Below are positions 32,994-44,100 of a stretch of DNA of 64,000 nucleotides, one piece after another. The DNA lies in the NCBI GenBank assembly GCA_949130485.1, contig OX422183.1, forward strand, positions 11,816,543 through 11,880,542, read 5' to 3'. The notes beneath the pieces are model-generated. The model was not told the origin of the DNA. It saw nothing but the letters and a program-made list of their open reading frames with translations, and searched no databases. The DNA comes from Agelas oroides. Taxonomy: Eukaryota; Porifera; Demospongiae; Agelasida; Agelasidae. The position numbers were made by a program, and so were the translations under genes. Numbering within the stretch: the first letter of the stretch is position 1; each line of letters opens with the position of its first letter.

Positions 32994-33343
32994 CCTATGT
33001 ACCTGCCACCCACCATACACAACCTACACACACCTGCCCACAATGTATAACCAGCTATAGAAACTGTTCCTTGGACAACACACAACATACAGTGTTACAA
33101 CCCTGTCATACAACAGAACAGGTAGACAGTCATGTATATACCACAGTGCCTTAGAACAACCACTCACACACACATGCACATACCCAATTAGACAACAGTT
33201 ACACCCATGATTCCATTGTCAAGTGGATAAGTGCAAACAGCTAACATCCTCCAGAAATCCATAACATCAACAATAAACTACATAACAAGTCATTTCACTT
33301 GGGGTGTGGTTACACAACAACAACAAAAAAAAACAACAGAAAC

Positions 33344-34022
33344 AAGTCACAAAAAAGTTTGCCAAACGCAAACAAGCACATGTAGGGATGAAATCCTCAA
33401 AAACCAACCAAACAAGATGGGAATGACACCACAATACTTTTACACCATCCCTACATCTTGTGCCATTTTGCCACCTGTACACAACACAAAACCCTCTACA
33501 TTTGTACTTATTAGCCCACACCAACCACAAACAAACATAGTACTTCACTCCATTCAACTATCTCACAAAATAACCCATCCTTCACAAAGCATTACAAAAT
33601 TACCACTACTCACTTCACAGCCACCTGTATACAAGACAACCCATATCTATCATGCTAAACAGGCATAAAACTTAACAACATAATGCACATTCCAACATAA
33701 CACACACACTCACCACTCCTCACTCACTCCACACCTTCTACACACAACTTGGACCATACCTGCTACACTCAGTAGCAACCACCAACAACACAACATACTC
33801 ACTATGCACAACACACCCACGCCACACCCTTCCATCTACAAGACAACCCTCTTCTACACACAACTAAAAAACAAATACAAACACACAGTTTTGGCAAAAT
33901 GGCACAAGATGTAGGGATGGTGTAAAAGTATTGTGGTGTCATTCCCGTCTTGTTTGGTTGGTTTTTGAGGATTTCATCCCTACATGTGCTTGTTTGCGTT
34001 TGGCAAACTTTTTTGTGACTTG
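33344..34022. repeat. Inverted repeat, 130 bp arms, CA-rich spacer
   Basis: The left arm 33344-33473 and right arm 33892-34022 are near-perfect complements (CAAACGCAAACAAGCACATG; GATGTAGGGATGGTGTAAAA). The arms belong to the GATGTAGGG repeat family. The roughly 420 bp spacer is almost free of G, continuing a C/A-rich tract from about 33000. An open frame there (33231-33668) follows composition and is not a gene. Confidence 0.8.
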
Positions 34023-34756
34023 TAATATCTATGGTGCAGTTACCTCGTGACGTACGAAAAATATTAAAGTTATGTTATTACGTCAGTGGCATACATCACG
34101 TGATAATTTTTACCAGGCCTCCTGCGCGTTATTCGTACTGTAAGCGACGATAGCTGTGGTGGAGGACTGGGAACGAGGCTACAGCCCGACTGCTGTCCGT
34201 TGCGTAGGACGCCATTTTCTTATCTTGTACGCATGCGCACATGCAGTCCCGTTTCCAGACCAAAAACCACGGTCATTGCTCTGGGAACTAGACTAGTGCT
34301 CACACGAAATCGCGCGCGTTGACACGGCTGGCACGGTCTATTCCGGTGATTGTGGGAAAGGCTTATGGACACCACGTAGGTAAGGAGCTGTTTTCAGTTG
34401 CCTACTTATAGCTACACTATAAAATACAGCTTTAGGTAACGCCTGGATGGTCAGTTTTTATGCTCTGTCAGTACAGTTCAGTCTGTGCTGGTCAGTTGTC
34501 ATGTGATCGTAAATCAGGAAATCGGCTTCACAAAGGGCTCAAAATCTGGTACAGATAGTTATTAACCCTCCATCGGATTCCAGCTGGCATATTACATGCT
34601 TGGAACCACTGCTAAGCTGTCAAATTTATGCTGTTTCAAGTTCTAGGATTGTAGTTACACTTGAACGAAATCTTCTTAGTATTAGGTCTAACTGTAACTG
34701 AGATTAACATCAAAAAAGTACAGAAAAAAGAATTAAAAAAACATTAAAAATGTAAA

Positions 34757-35415
34757 AAGATGTAGGGATGGCATGCCAAAAAGTATACAAACAAGGTAGG
34801 GATGATAGCATAAAAGCAAAGGTCAACATAAAGGCAATGCCCCATCCCTACATCTTTTTCACACTGCAGTTAGACAGCATGCTTGAAACCTAAACCTGCA
34901 CCCATCTGTGGAGTTAATAATGCTGTAAATGAACACCAACTACTTGAGTTTTTAAATACTACAGCACTTACTATATGACCAGTCCTGCAGCTAATTCAGC
35001 TCAGTGTCTAGGTTGTATAAGCGGTCTGTATACAATATTAAATGCCAACAAGGGTTCCACTGTTACTATACAAATAGCATTTCAGCACCAAAAGCTACCT
35101 GGTCGCTACATGCATAGCTTCCGACAAGGTACACATACACCACATACCCCATGCTGCTAGACTACACTTCAATCTGGACCCCAGACCCTTCTTGCCCTTT
35201 CGAAGGGTTTGGGGTCCAGAACCCAGGCCATGTGGGAGGAGGAAAGTGGCAAGAACTGCCAGTAAGGTTGTTGTACGTTTTATAGAGACCTCCAATACAC
35301 TGTCATAACTGCAGTGTGAAAAAGATGTAGGGATGGGGCATTGCCTTTATGTTGACCTTTGCTTTTATGCTATCATCCCTACCTTGTTTGTATACTTTTT
35401 GGCATGCCATCCCTT
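34757..35415. repeat. Inverted pair of GATGTAGGGATGG elements
   Basis: Left unit 34757-34869 and right unit 35309-35415 are reverse complements of about 110 bp (AGATGTAGGGATGGCATGCC; TGCTATCATCCCTACCTTG in the right one). Each unit itself begins and ends with GATGTAGGG/CCCTACATC, a MITE-like design. A smaller hairpin (CTGGACCCCAGACCCTTC) lies in the spacer at 35173-35221. Other copies: 7410, 33344, 38642, 54395 and 58852. Confidence 0.75.
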
Positions 35416-36578
35416 TTTTATTTCTTGTTGCATTTTACAGCCAATAATACTTTTCATGAAGTGTGAACAAATAATCAGTTTAAGAGTGCATGAAAACAGC
35501 ATCTGAGTTGTGATTTGAAGGAGCTTTAGGTATATAACATTGACAATATGCACCACTTGCAGGCAGCGCTTTGCCAATTTATTACCCTGTTAGTATACTT
35601 GCACAAAGCAATTACTTTTGCTTATCCATCTGTCTATAAAATTCCGTCTGGAAACCAGAGTTTTATTTCTAGCTGTTTAACAACACCATTTAAAAACTCA
35701 GATATAGCAAACACCAAGACACTGGACATGTGTACATACCAGAGTATACAGGATATATGTGCTATTGAACCCAAAGCTCAGTGTGTGGAATGTAGAGTTT
35801 AATCGGTGTCACAGCTATATAGTGAAAGAAAGCAGGTCTTCCTCAGTGGGTAGCAGTGCAACTGATAGTGAGTAAGAAAGCGATTGAATCATTTGAGTGT
35901 TAGTGACTCAATTGTAGCTAGCTAGCTAGGTAGCAATGGTTAATAGTTTTATGGCTAACTAATTCCATGACAAAGGTATTATGGGGAACAATAGAAACTT
36001 CTATGCATGGGATGGCAAATTGCAAAACGAGGGAAGGGCACTCTGTTTTGCAGCCGGATAACTGTGTACGATGGCAAAGGGCGAAAAGACAGCAAGAATT
36101 TATAGACATTAGAACAAATAAATATTTTGGTACCTAGCTGTGGGTCTTAGTATTTTGTCATGCCAAAGCAGTGGGGGGTATGAGTTCTCTGGAGACCGCT
36201 CAGTTTAAATGATTCATGTAGCAATGTGGTGCGTGCCTCATATTCATTGCATAATTGCATGATGCAAGCTTGCAAACAACAATATCTATGGAGAGAAGGA
36301 ATGTAGCCTATATCAATAATAACCTGCCACACCCAACATGAATAATTGTCGCTTTGATGAAACATTATTTTACTTCTGCAGGTGTCTGTTTTGCAGAGCT
36401 GTTGTTATTCAGAGCTTTTCACTTGAATTGAATTTCTTATAGCTCCACAGAAGGGTTACCCTGGCAACACTGCAAACCCACAGGTGCAAACTTGATTAAA
36501 GTTCATATGGGCAAAAATAATATTTGTCTTCAGTGTTTCAAACCTTTCTTACAGAATATGATCATGCTATGAGTTTGA

Positions 36579-36737
36579 CACTGTTAAAATTGGGGTGTGC
36601 ACTTTGTCTTCCAAAATATCACCCTGGGCTTTGATTTCCATAAAAACCCTCGTTATTCAAACAATTTAATCACTGGATACGGTCTTGTTTGGTTACCATG
36701 GCAACCACTGTAACACCTCATGCCAATTTTAACAGTG
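36579..36737. mobile_element. 159 bp MITE, CACTGTTAAAATTGG ends
   Basis: The 15 bp ends CACTGTTAAAATTGG and CCAATTTTAACAGTG are perfectly inverted around noncoding DNA. The same ends, slightly diverged, bound the element at 52179-52317. Confidence 0.65.
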
Positions 36738-36789
36738 CATGTTGGACTGTGACCGTGAGTCATTTAGGATGCGGTATACTGCATATACA

Positions 36790-36833
36790 AACTGCACTCC
36801 TTGCAGCTACGTATTGCTGCAAGGAGTGCAGTT
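36790..36833. repeat. Perfect 18 bp-arm palindrome
   Basis: AACTGCACTCCTTGCAGC and its exact complement flank the 8 bp loop TACGTATT. As DNA or RNA it would form a strong hairpin. It lies 15 bp from the next inverted repeat. Confidence 0.8.
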
Positions 36834-36848
36834 AATTATGTATTTAGC

Positions 36849-36976
36849 ATGGTTTGCTGTGGTACTTTGGAGTAATAGCACTCGTGAAGGCAGGGAGCAA
36901 TTACACGAGGCATAGTCGAGTGCATGCAATTTACTGCCTTACGAGTGCTATTAATTCCAAATACCACAGCAAACTA
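36849..36976. repeat. Inverted repeat, about 44 bp arms
   Basis: GTTTGCTGTGGTACTTTGG and AATAGCACTCGTGAAGGCAG at the left (36851-36893) face CTGCCTTACGAGTGCTATT and CCACAGCAAAC at the right (36934-36974), with a few mismatches. Probably a foldback MITE. Confidence 0.7.
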
Positions 36977-38641
36977 TTCTTTGTTAATGAGCTCAGCTAT
37001 CTCACAGCAACATCAAAACCCTCGTGTTTTTATGGAAATTGATGTCCCAGATGGTTACATTCTGTATGGTGACATGCTATACGTACTCGTATTCACGCCT
37101 TCTTGCCTCTGCATGTGTTTTCCGCTTGCAGTACTAAACTGCAGAAGCAACATTCGCCACTACCAAAAAGTCTGGATACACTCTAAAGGTTCGGCAAAAC
37201 ACATGTCAAGCTTTGGTACTTCTATACGACCTTGCCACAGAGCTGCTTTCACAATGTATAAGCTAGAGCATGTATGATAACGAAACATCTTCATTCGGTG
37301 TTCTGCTAACTGGTAGCAATAGCACTACACAGCTAGTCCAAGAAAGTGAGGTCCGCCTTTTATCCCATCAAAAATTAGAAAAAAAACATGTTTGTGTAAT
37401 GTTCCTTTGGCAACACGTATAGCACTATTTGTACATTGGCCAAGTGTGAAATTACAAACTAATCTCACACTTTTCAATGGGGTTTAGACAGAGAACTTTA
37501 CAGCTATAGCCAAAATACCACACCAAAAACATCCTATCATGCACAAGCAAATATTGTTATTACTGCACAGCTCCAAAATGGCACAAAAATGCCTGTTCGA
37601 TGAACCCTTCAAAGCCAAATAACAACTTTGTGCAGCCAAAAAGCCATGCCCTGAAAGTGTGTATAAGCATGTAAACCAAATGGTACCATGTTTGTCAACC
37701 AAGGAGCTCGACAGAAGCTTTATCATAAAAGTTAAATGTGTGACCGAACCAATCTTGCAGGATTTTTTAAAAAAAATCAATAGTGATAGGTTTAATGTGC
37801 AATACCCACAGATCCTACTTCAGGGGCGAAGTTTCCATTTCAGTGGAGAAAGTTCATGCAGGGGAAAAGCAGTATGTTTGGAAATATAGCTACCATGACA
37901 TTGAAATGATAAGTGTATCCAAATTTTGCCATTTCCATGCAAAATCTGAACAAGCAGAATACTGTTAGCTACAAATTTTCAATGTGGAGTGCACTTTGCT
38001 GGGATTTCATTCGGATAACTACGACCAAAAATATAGGTGGTGTAATTTACGTATACAGTTAACACTGAGACTTAACGAGCTATACTCATCATAGTTAGTT
38101 ACACTCCAAGATGCAAATAGCTGGTGAGGAATAGGAACAAAACAAAATGAAATAACACCCAATGCATAAAGTGCATGAAAAAATGGCAGGCCAAAGGAAG
38201 CATTGGACATCCAATTAGTTAGTGTCCACCCTCACCCTGTCATGAGAAAAAGGGTCTGGTAACCATTGAATGCTTTCTTGGTTGTGCCGAGTCAACAGTA
38301 CATGATCTAACTGTAAGACACTCTTAATCTGAACTTCATAGATCTTCATAGATTCGTTTTCCAATGACGTGCAGCGCTTACTTCCTCTTTTCCTTCATAT
38401 CACTGTTCATGGATTCCCTTTCCTTGCAGTCATGTGACAGCATGTTTATATGTTTTTATAAAGTCTATACCAAAGGTTATGAAGTCAGTTCATGTCTGGT
38501 TCCTCCCTTGAGCCCTGAAGGTGAAACAGTGAGCCACATAGGAAATGTAAATTAGCACCGAATTTGAATATCACTAGGAGCATTCCAGGGTGTGGTTTAG
38601 ACATATATTACAAGAGAAAAAAAAAAGGTTTTTTAAAAGAA

Positions 38642-38731
38642 AAGATGTAGCTACTTGTAGGGACAGAATCCGGCAAGCAACAAGGTATAGGAACAACATC
38701 ACAATATCATTGTCCCATTCTTACATCTCGT
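38642..38731. repeat. Diverged GATGTAGGG-family copy
   Basis: AAAGATGTAGCTACTTGTAG begins it and TTCTTACATCTCGTGC ends it; the interior (AACAAGGTATAGGAACAAC, ACATCACAATA) parallels the 33344 arms. Confidence 0.45.
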
Positions 38732-39225
38732 GCTATTTATCCAACATGCCTTGTGGTGTTTAGTATGTGGATGCACAGAATATTCCATGCATTTGTATGC
38801 TGTGTTTGTGATTTATTGTATAACTACACACGGGATTAACATTTGCATTGACAATGTGCGCTGACTTTTGGAAAAATGTCCATGTAAAGGGAAGAGTGAG
38901 AGAGTTTCAAAGTGGTAGTACTAGGGATATCCAGCAGCGTGAAAGCTGAGCGTAGCAGATGTAAATTGCCTCGTATAAGTAATGCCATGAAATGAGTCTA
39001 GGGTGCAAGTTAGTGTACATAAAGTATAAGTTATGCAGTGAGAAGGTGGTCTGTTGCACAGCTGCGATTGGCTTTAACCTTAGCTCAATCATCATGTAAC
39101 AGATGGTGCTGTATTTCCATTACATAGCTACAGCTGGCTTAGCTACATAATAAGAGGTAAATATATAATTGAAATAGCTATACATGTATAAACATCCTGG
39201 GTGTTAGTCACCATGTACATCAATC

Positions 39226-39275
39226 AGTGGTGTCTCTTGATCTTTCATCTATATACATAATCAAGAGACACCACT
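39226..39275. repeat. Perfect 16 bp-arm palindrome
   Basis: AGTGGTGTCTCTTGAT and ATCAAGAGACACCACT surround an 18 bp loop. There is no T run typical of a terminator and no neighbouring gene. Confidence 0.75.
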
Positions 39276-39358
39276 GCTTCACATGGATTAGGAACACCAT
39301 CTTAACATGACCTTCAATTGTAATGCTGCGAAGCCACGAAGTAGCTTCAACCTATATA

Positions 39359-39442
39359 TAGCCTCGTTCCCAAGCTCACCCCATGTGTGAACAAAAACGA
39401 ATTAAGTGATGGAGAGCAAAGTGGGGCCTGGGAATAAGGCTA
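39359..39442. mobile_element. Short MULE-end hairpin
   Basis: TAGCCTCGTTCCCAAGCTCA and GGCCTGGGAATAAGGCTA are inverted, with CACCCCA facing GTGGGG inside. Same terminal family as the large MULE-type elements. Confidence 0.5.
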
Positions 39443-41196
39443 ACTTCCACCCTATTTGCACAGGAACACCTGGCGGGTAAAGGACAAAGAAACTGGGGGA
39501 AATGGAGGGCTACTTTCATGTAGCTATCCTTTCGACTTCAATTACCATTGGCTGAACAGTGGAATCATCTGGATCTGCAGTTGGTTCTCACGTAACTTTA
39601 GTGCATACTCAGAAATGTGAAGTGGAACAGCCAAAAAAGATGACGCTGGGCCTGATTTGTACAATATTTACTTGCTGCAGATCTACCAAAATAATCTGTT
39701 TTGGTTGGAAAATAGCTTCAGAGGCAATTTAAGACTGGTTTTAGAACTTTTCACCTTTAGCTTTTGTACATATGAAGCTGTTTACTACATCTGTAAAAAG
39801 AAATATTTAGGGTACAACTTTGTTTTGAAATAGGATACAATTTTAGAATTGCAAAATTCTGTGTATCCACATAATAAACAGCACAGGTTCAACAGAGATT
39901 TTCAATTTTGATTTCTTTTTTTCTGATTTTACAAGTAACGTTACATATCCACTATGTTTTGCATTTTACCATTTGGTCTTGCATCTTCATACAAGCTACT
40001 TAGCATTTATGCAAAAATGTTTGACTGGAGCTACTTGGTAGAATTGCTGTGAATATTTGAAGGTATTATAATAGTGGTAAGTACTCACTCAGGAGCACCT
40101 CAGAATCACCACACAGTTTTGAGTTCTTTCAGAACAGTATGGTGTGAGTGGAATACGCTCCTTCGTGAGTAGATGTTCCTTCGTGTTTGAATTGTTGTTA
40201 TAGCTCCAGTCATTATTGTGCTACCGTGGCTGAAGAAAATAATTATGATGGGAAATGGCCTTTTTTAGTGACTCGCTGGTGTGGTACTTCAGCAATACTC
40301 TACGGCAACAGTTCTGTTACTCACAGAAACACTTGATAACAACTTGTTTGGCTTATACCGCTATTGACTAATGTTAGAGAACACCTTGAACATGTCACAC
40401 AGCAAGAAAAAGCACAAGTTGTGCACATCCAGAGAGATTCACATGTGCACAAGAAAATGTGACACTATGTGCATCTTCAAGTAGTGTCCAAAAGAATGCA
40501 CATGACATTATGGTGGTGCACAAATTCGCAACCCTGGCAAACTGCCCTCTTTCTTGCAGTGTCAGTGCACTTTCAATGAGGCAGCCAATATTTAAGGCCA
40601 TGCTACTACTGTACTCCATGATCCATTTTCTCACACTATAGTACATGAGTCACTGTACAAAACCTTTTTTGTACTGTAATATAATTATACTATAAGTCAA
40701 TTGGTACAATAAAATTTTGTATCACTTGTAGCTACGTATATATACACAACCAGCCTATGCAACATTGTAGATAAGATAAATATGTGCCACAACAAACTTA
40801 GAATAAAAGAATATAAAAGGCAGGGAGAAAGGGGTAGGGGAAGTGCAATATAAGTGATGTGATTATGAACGTCTATGTAAGTCGGAGAGGTCAGTGAGGT
40901 ACACAATATAACATTATAAGAATTTGGATAAATAGTGCAAACATTAAATGATTAGATATCTTGTAAAATGAGAGGGGAGGGGTTGAGAAATTTGTGGTAT
41001 AGTTTAAAAATGGATACAAAGGGAAATTGGGGAATGATGTTAAAGCATACTTGGTTAATATGAAATTGCTAGAAGTCAAAATGAAGCTTGATTTTTGCAG
41101 TTTTTTGATTCTGAAATTCATGCATAAATTACAAATGAAAGTAGGAGTCAAATGCATCATGCATTCAGCTTTATTGAAATCTGTATTGGTACTCTA

Positions 41197-44100
41197 TTAT
41201 TTGCACTCGAATAATTGGTGAGAATTATGCCAGTGCTGCTTTGCATGGTCATTTAAAGTGCAATGTGCTTCTTCCTTTCTCAAGGAATAAATCTCATTTG
41301 CTGAATTCTGTTGCTTCTTCTTCAGATGATGCCTACTCCCTGCATGCAAAACAGAGTTTTTGGCATAAGTGCACAACAAAACATTGCCTGTACCATGAGA
41401 GATAGTTCATGGTTACTAATGAACAACAACTTAATTGTTCAACAGCACTGATGACAGCAACAACAAAGCAATAGTTTTACAATTGCATGCTCCAAGTGAG
41501 TAGTGAATAAAATTTACTCCCACTGCATTTTACACATACTTTAGTTTGCCCCCACTGCATTTTACACATACTTTAGTTTGCCCCCACTGCATTTTACACA
41601 TACTTTAGTTTGCCCCCACTGCATTTTACACATACTTTAGTTTGCCCCCACTGCATTTTACACATACTTTAGTTTGCCCCCACTGCATTTTACACATACT
41701 TTAGTTTGCCCCCACTGCATTTTACACATACTTTAGTTTGCCATGGAAAATGAAGACAACACAGTGGGAAAAAATTGACTTCTAGTGTTGGCCAGAGTGA
41801 TTGCAATTGAGCGAGTTCAAAAATGCACAATGATATAACGTCATGTTGATCCAGGTTGATTACTGTGTAAATGGTCGAGCACCCTTCTACCTGTCATCCA
41901 AATTTACCTTGTGGCTCTCGTTTACATGGTACATGGCTATGCTTATGTTAAGAGCTGGATTGTGCACTTAGATTAGGTTCCCTATTTGTCAAGTAACATT
42001 TTGTAGCTTCTTTAGTGCTTATGCTTAAGTTTGTTGCAACTTATAATTTGGACTGTCTGCCTGCATTCTATTTGCTGTTTTTTTCCCCTGCAATGAACTG
42101 CACATTGAAGATGCCTTCATTCTGTAAGTATTGAACTGTGGGTTGTACTATATCCTAGCTATGTGGTTCTGTCATGTGTACATGTGTATGCACTTACACA
42201 TAACAGTTATGTTGGTTTTAGTATAGCCAAGTGGATTGAAATGCAGGCTTGTATGTGTGCCATAGCTAGGTATGTATTAGCACTTACCACTGTAGGTAAT
42301 AGAAGGGGAATAAACTACTCATCACAGATCTAATTGCTAGCCTCGTGATCCCATGAAAGTAGAAGTAAGTGCTATAGTCAAGCAAATTGATATTTAGATT
42401 TGTCACCTGGTAAGATAGCTAGCAGTTCTCATTTCCCGGTCACCCCAGCACAGCTGATATTGGCTGAAACTAAATAACTTTTAGTGTTGCCTTTTAAATT
42501 TTAGTTAAGTATAACTATTGGCCAAACTGGAAAACTATAACAATCTAAATCATCCAAGGTTAAACAATAATTATCCTAAAATTGAAAAGTACTTTTTTTC
42601 CACTGAAAGTTTTATACTAAATACCTTTTAGTAAGAGTTTGGGGAGATTTAGTAACTGAAAGTATAACAAATTAAAATAATCGTGAATGCATAATCATTT
42701 TACCAAAACAACTTACAACGCCTATTTTGTGGTTCGGTGATTGTTCATGCTTACATGTGTTTACTTGTGTATGACAGGTATTATGCATGTGTATGTGTAT
42801 TTTTATGTCATTTTGTGCTGTTGTAGCTTGCTCCCCACTTGATATGCTTACTAAGAAAAACGTTTCACAGATACCTAAGTATAGTTATACATACACAAGG
42901 GAATCTTCATAGCCTGACCTCACTGCACTGTAAAAAGGTTTAGGTTACTTTAACCATGTTTTGGTCACCTCAGTTGCATTCCTTTTGTTTGCGTGACACT
43001 TGAAGTTCAAGGAGTGCTCACAATTTGAATAGAGTGTAGTTAGGAAGCTTCCCTAATTAGTATCTCATTTCAGAAAGCCTATAAGCCAGCATTTCTGGTG
43101 AGGTTCGTTGTTTCTTTGATCTTACAATCTGCTCCTGGAGAGATCATTGGTTGCATGGCTGTTGTTAGAAATGCCAGGAAATGCCAGGAATGTTGCCAAA
43201 TAGGTCTTCTGAAATAGGAGACTAGCTAATGTAACTAAAGGAAAGCTTCTCAATGAACTTTCAAGAAAACCTATTTGGTAGCATTCCTTAGTTGCACTGA
43301 TGCAACTGAGACAACCTAAAAATGTGGTTAAAGTAACCCAAGTGTTTTTGCAGTGTGTATATTCAAGGATATGTTCATTGATTATGTTGCACAAGTGACA
43401 CTTTGTAGCTAGACTTTCACAATAGCTACATGCTGCTGAGTGGACATGGTTAGGTAATGTGTTCTGGTAAGACAAGCTGGGCTGTCAGCCTGCATCTAAG
43501 TCACTGATTTCTTTCCACTTGGTGTATGGTTACAATTAATTGAGTGGAAAAAAAGACATAAAGATCCATTATGAAAAAGCCATAAGAGTGCTCATATATG
43601 CCTGTTATTTTTGTGTTTCTCTCCCAGCCTGAGAGGATATAATCAAGTTTAATTTTACAGCTAGAAGCAGTTATCATCGAAGTATCTACAGTGCAAGTGC
43701 TAAGGGTGAGAGCTAATGGGGTGCACTTTGTTCACAACACATTGAGTGAATAATAAGCATGTGATATTCGGTATACAAAATGTCGTCTTCACTGAAGTCG
43801 GATTCATGGCAGTCTATATGGACCATTTTAAGTCAAGTCATTAAAGAGTATGCCCCTGTCACCTCACATCATCAGAGTAAGTCCCCGCTGACTACCAAGT
43901 ATCTGGCAAACTATGACCTAAAATGGTTCCATGAGTAATACTATTTCATGGGACCATTTTAAGTCAAGTCTATAAAGAGTATGCCCCTGTCATCTCACAT
44001 CATAGTATATTCTTGCCAATTACCTAGTCTCTGGCAGACAGTGACTTAAAATGGTTGCATGAGTAATGTAAACTTGGGAACATAAGAACTGGTACTTTTA

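Larger units (their letters stand above)
29956..34181. mobile_element. 4.2 kb non-autonomous MULE-type element, 9 bp TSD
   Basis: Terminal inverted repeats of about 98 bp with two mismatches begin TAGCCTCGTTCCCAGTC and run through TTATCACGTGATGTATGCC. CAGCCCGAC abuts both ends (29947-29955 and 34182-34190). Copy A of the host repeat is continuous at this place. The interior holds a nested TA-flanked element (30459-32196), a short Lys-rich ORF (32832-32993), a TTC repeat (32444-32463) and a large inverted repeat (33344-34022). No transposase is present; its ends match those of the 6.6 kb MULE, which could have mobilised it. Confidence 0.85.
29353..34490 (+). repeat. Dispersed repeat copy B (two insertions)
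   Basis: Paralogue of the 12238-14800 repeat. It is interrupted at 29371-29602 by a small MITE and at 29956-34181 by a 4.2 kb TIR element, and resumes at ACTGCTGTCCGTTGCGTAGG (34189). Each interruption is absent from copy A, which confirms both insertion points. Confidence 0.75.
35416..41196. other. Intergenic DNA, palindromes and MITEs only
   Basis: No convincing gene. It contains the palindromes at 36790-36833, 36849-36976 and 39226-39275, the MITE at 36579-36737, a MULE-end hairpin at 39359-39442, and a diverged GATGTAGGG copy at 38642-38731. Remaining frames under 120 codons have no domain, signal or splice context. Confidence 0.4.

Noticed and set aside
33231-33668. 145-codon open frame
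   Set aside because: The Thr/Pro/His/Gln-rich translation follows from the G-poor tract and overlaps an inverted-repeat arm.
41518-41741. Regular 32 bp repeats resembling a CRISPR array
   Set aside because: There are no unique spacers; the units are directly adjacent and identical. It is a minisatellite in a eukaryotic intron.
43122-43475. 117-codon minus-strand frame as a cytoplasmic exon of the Ig gene
   Set aside because: It overlaps the MITE at 42926-43355, and no phase-1 splice pair was found.
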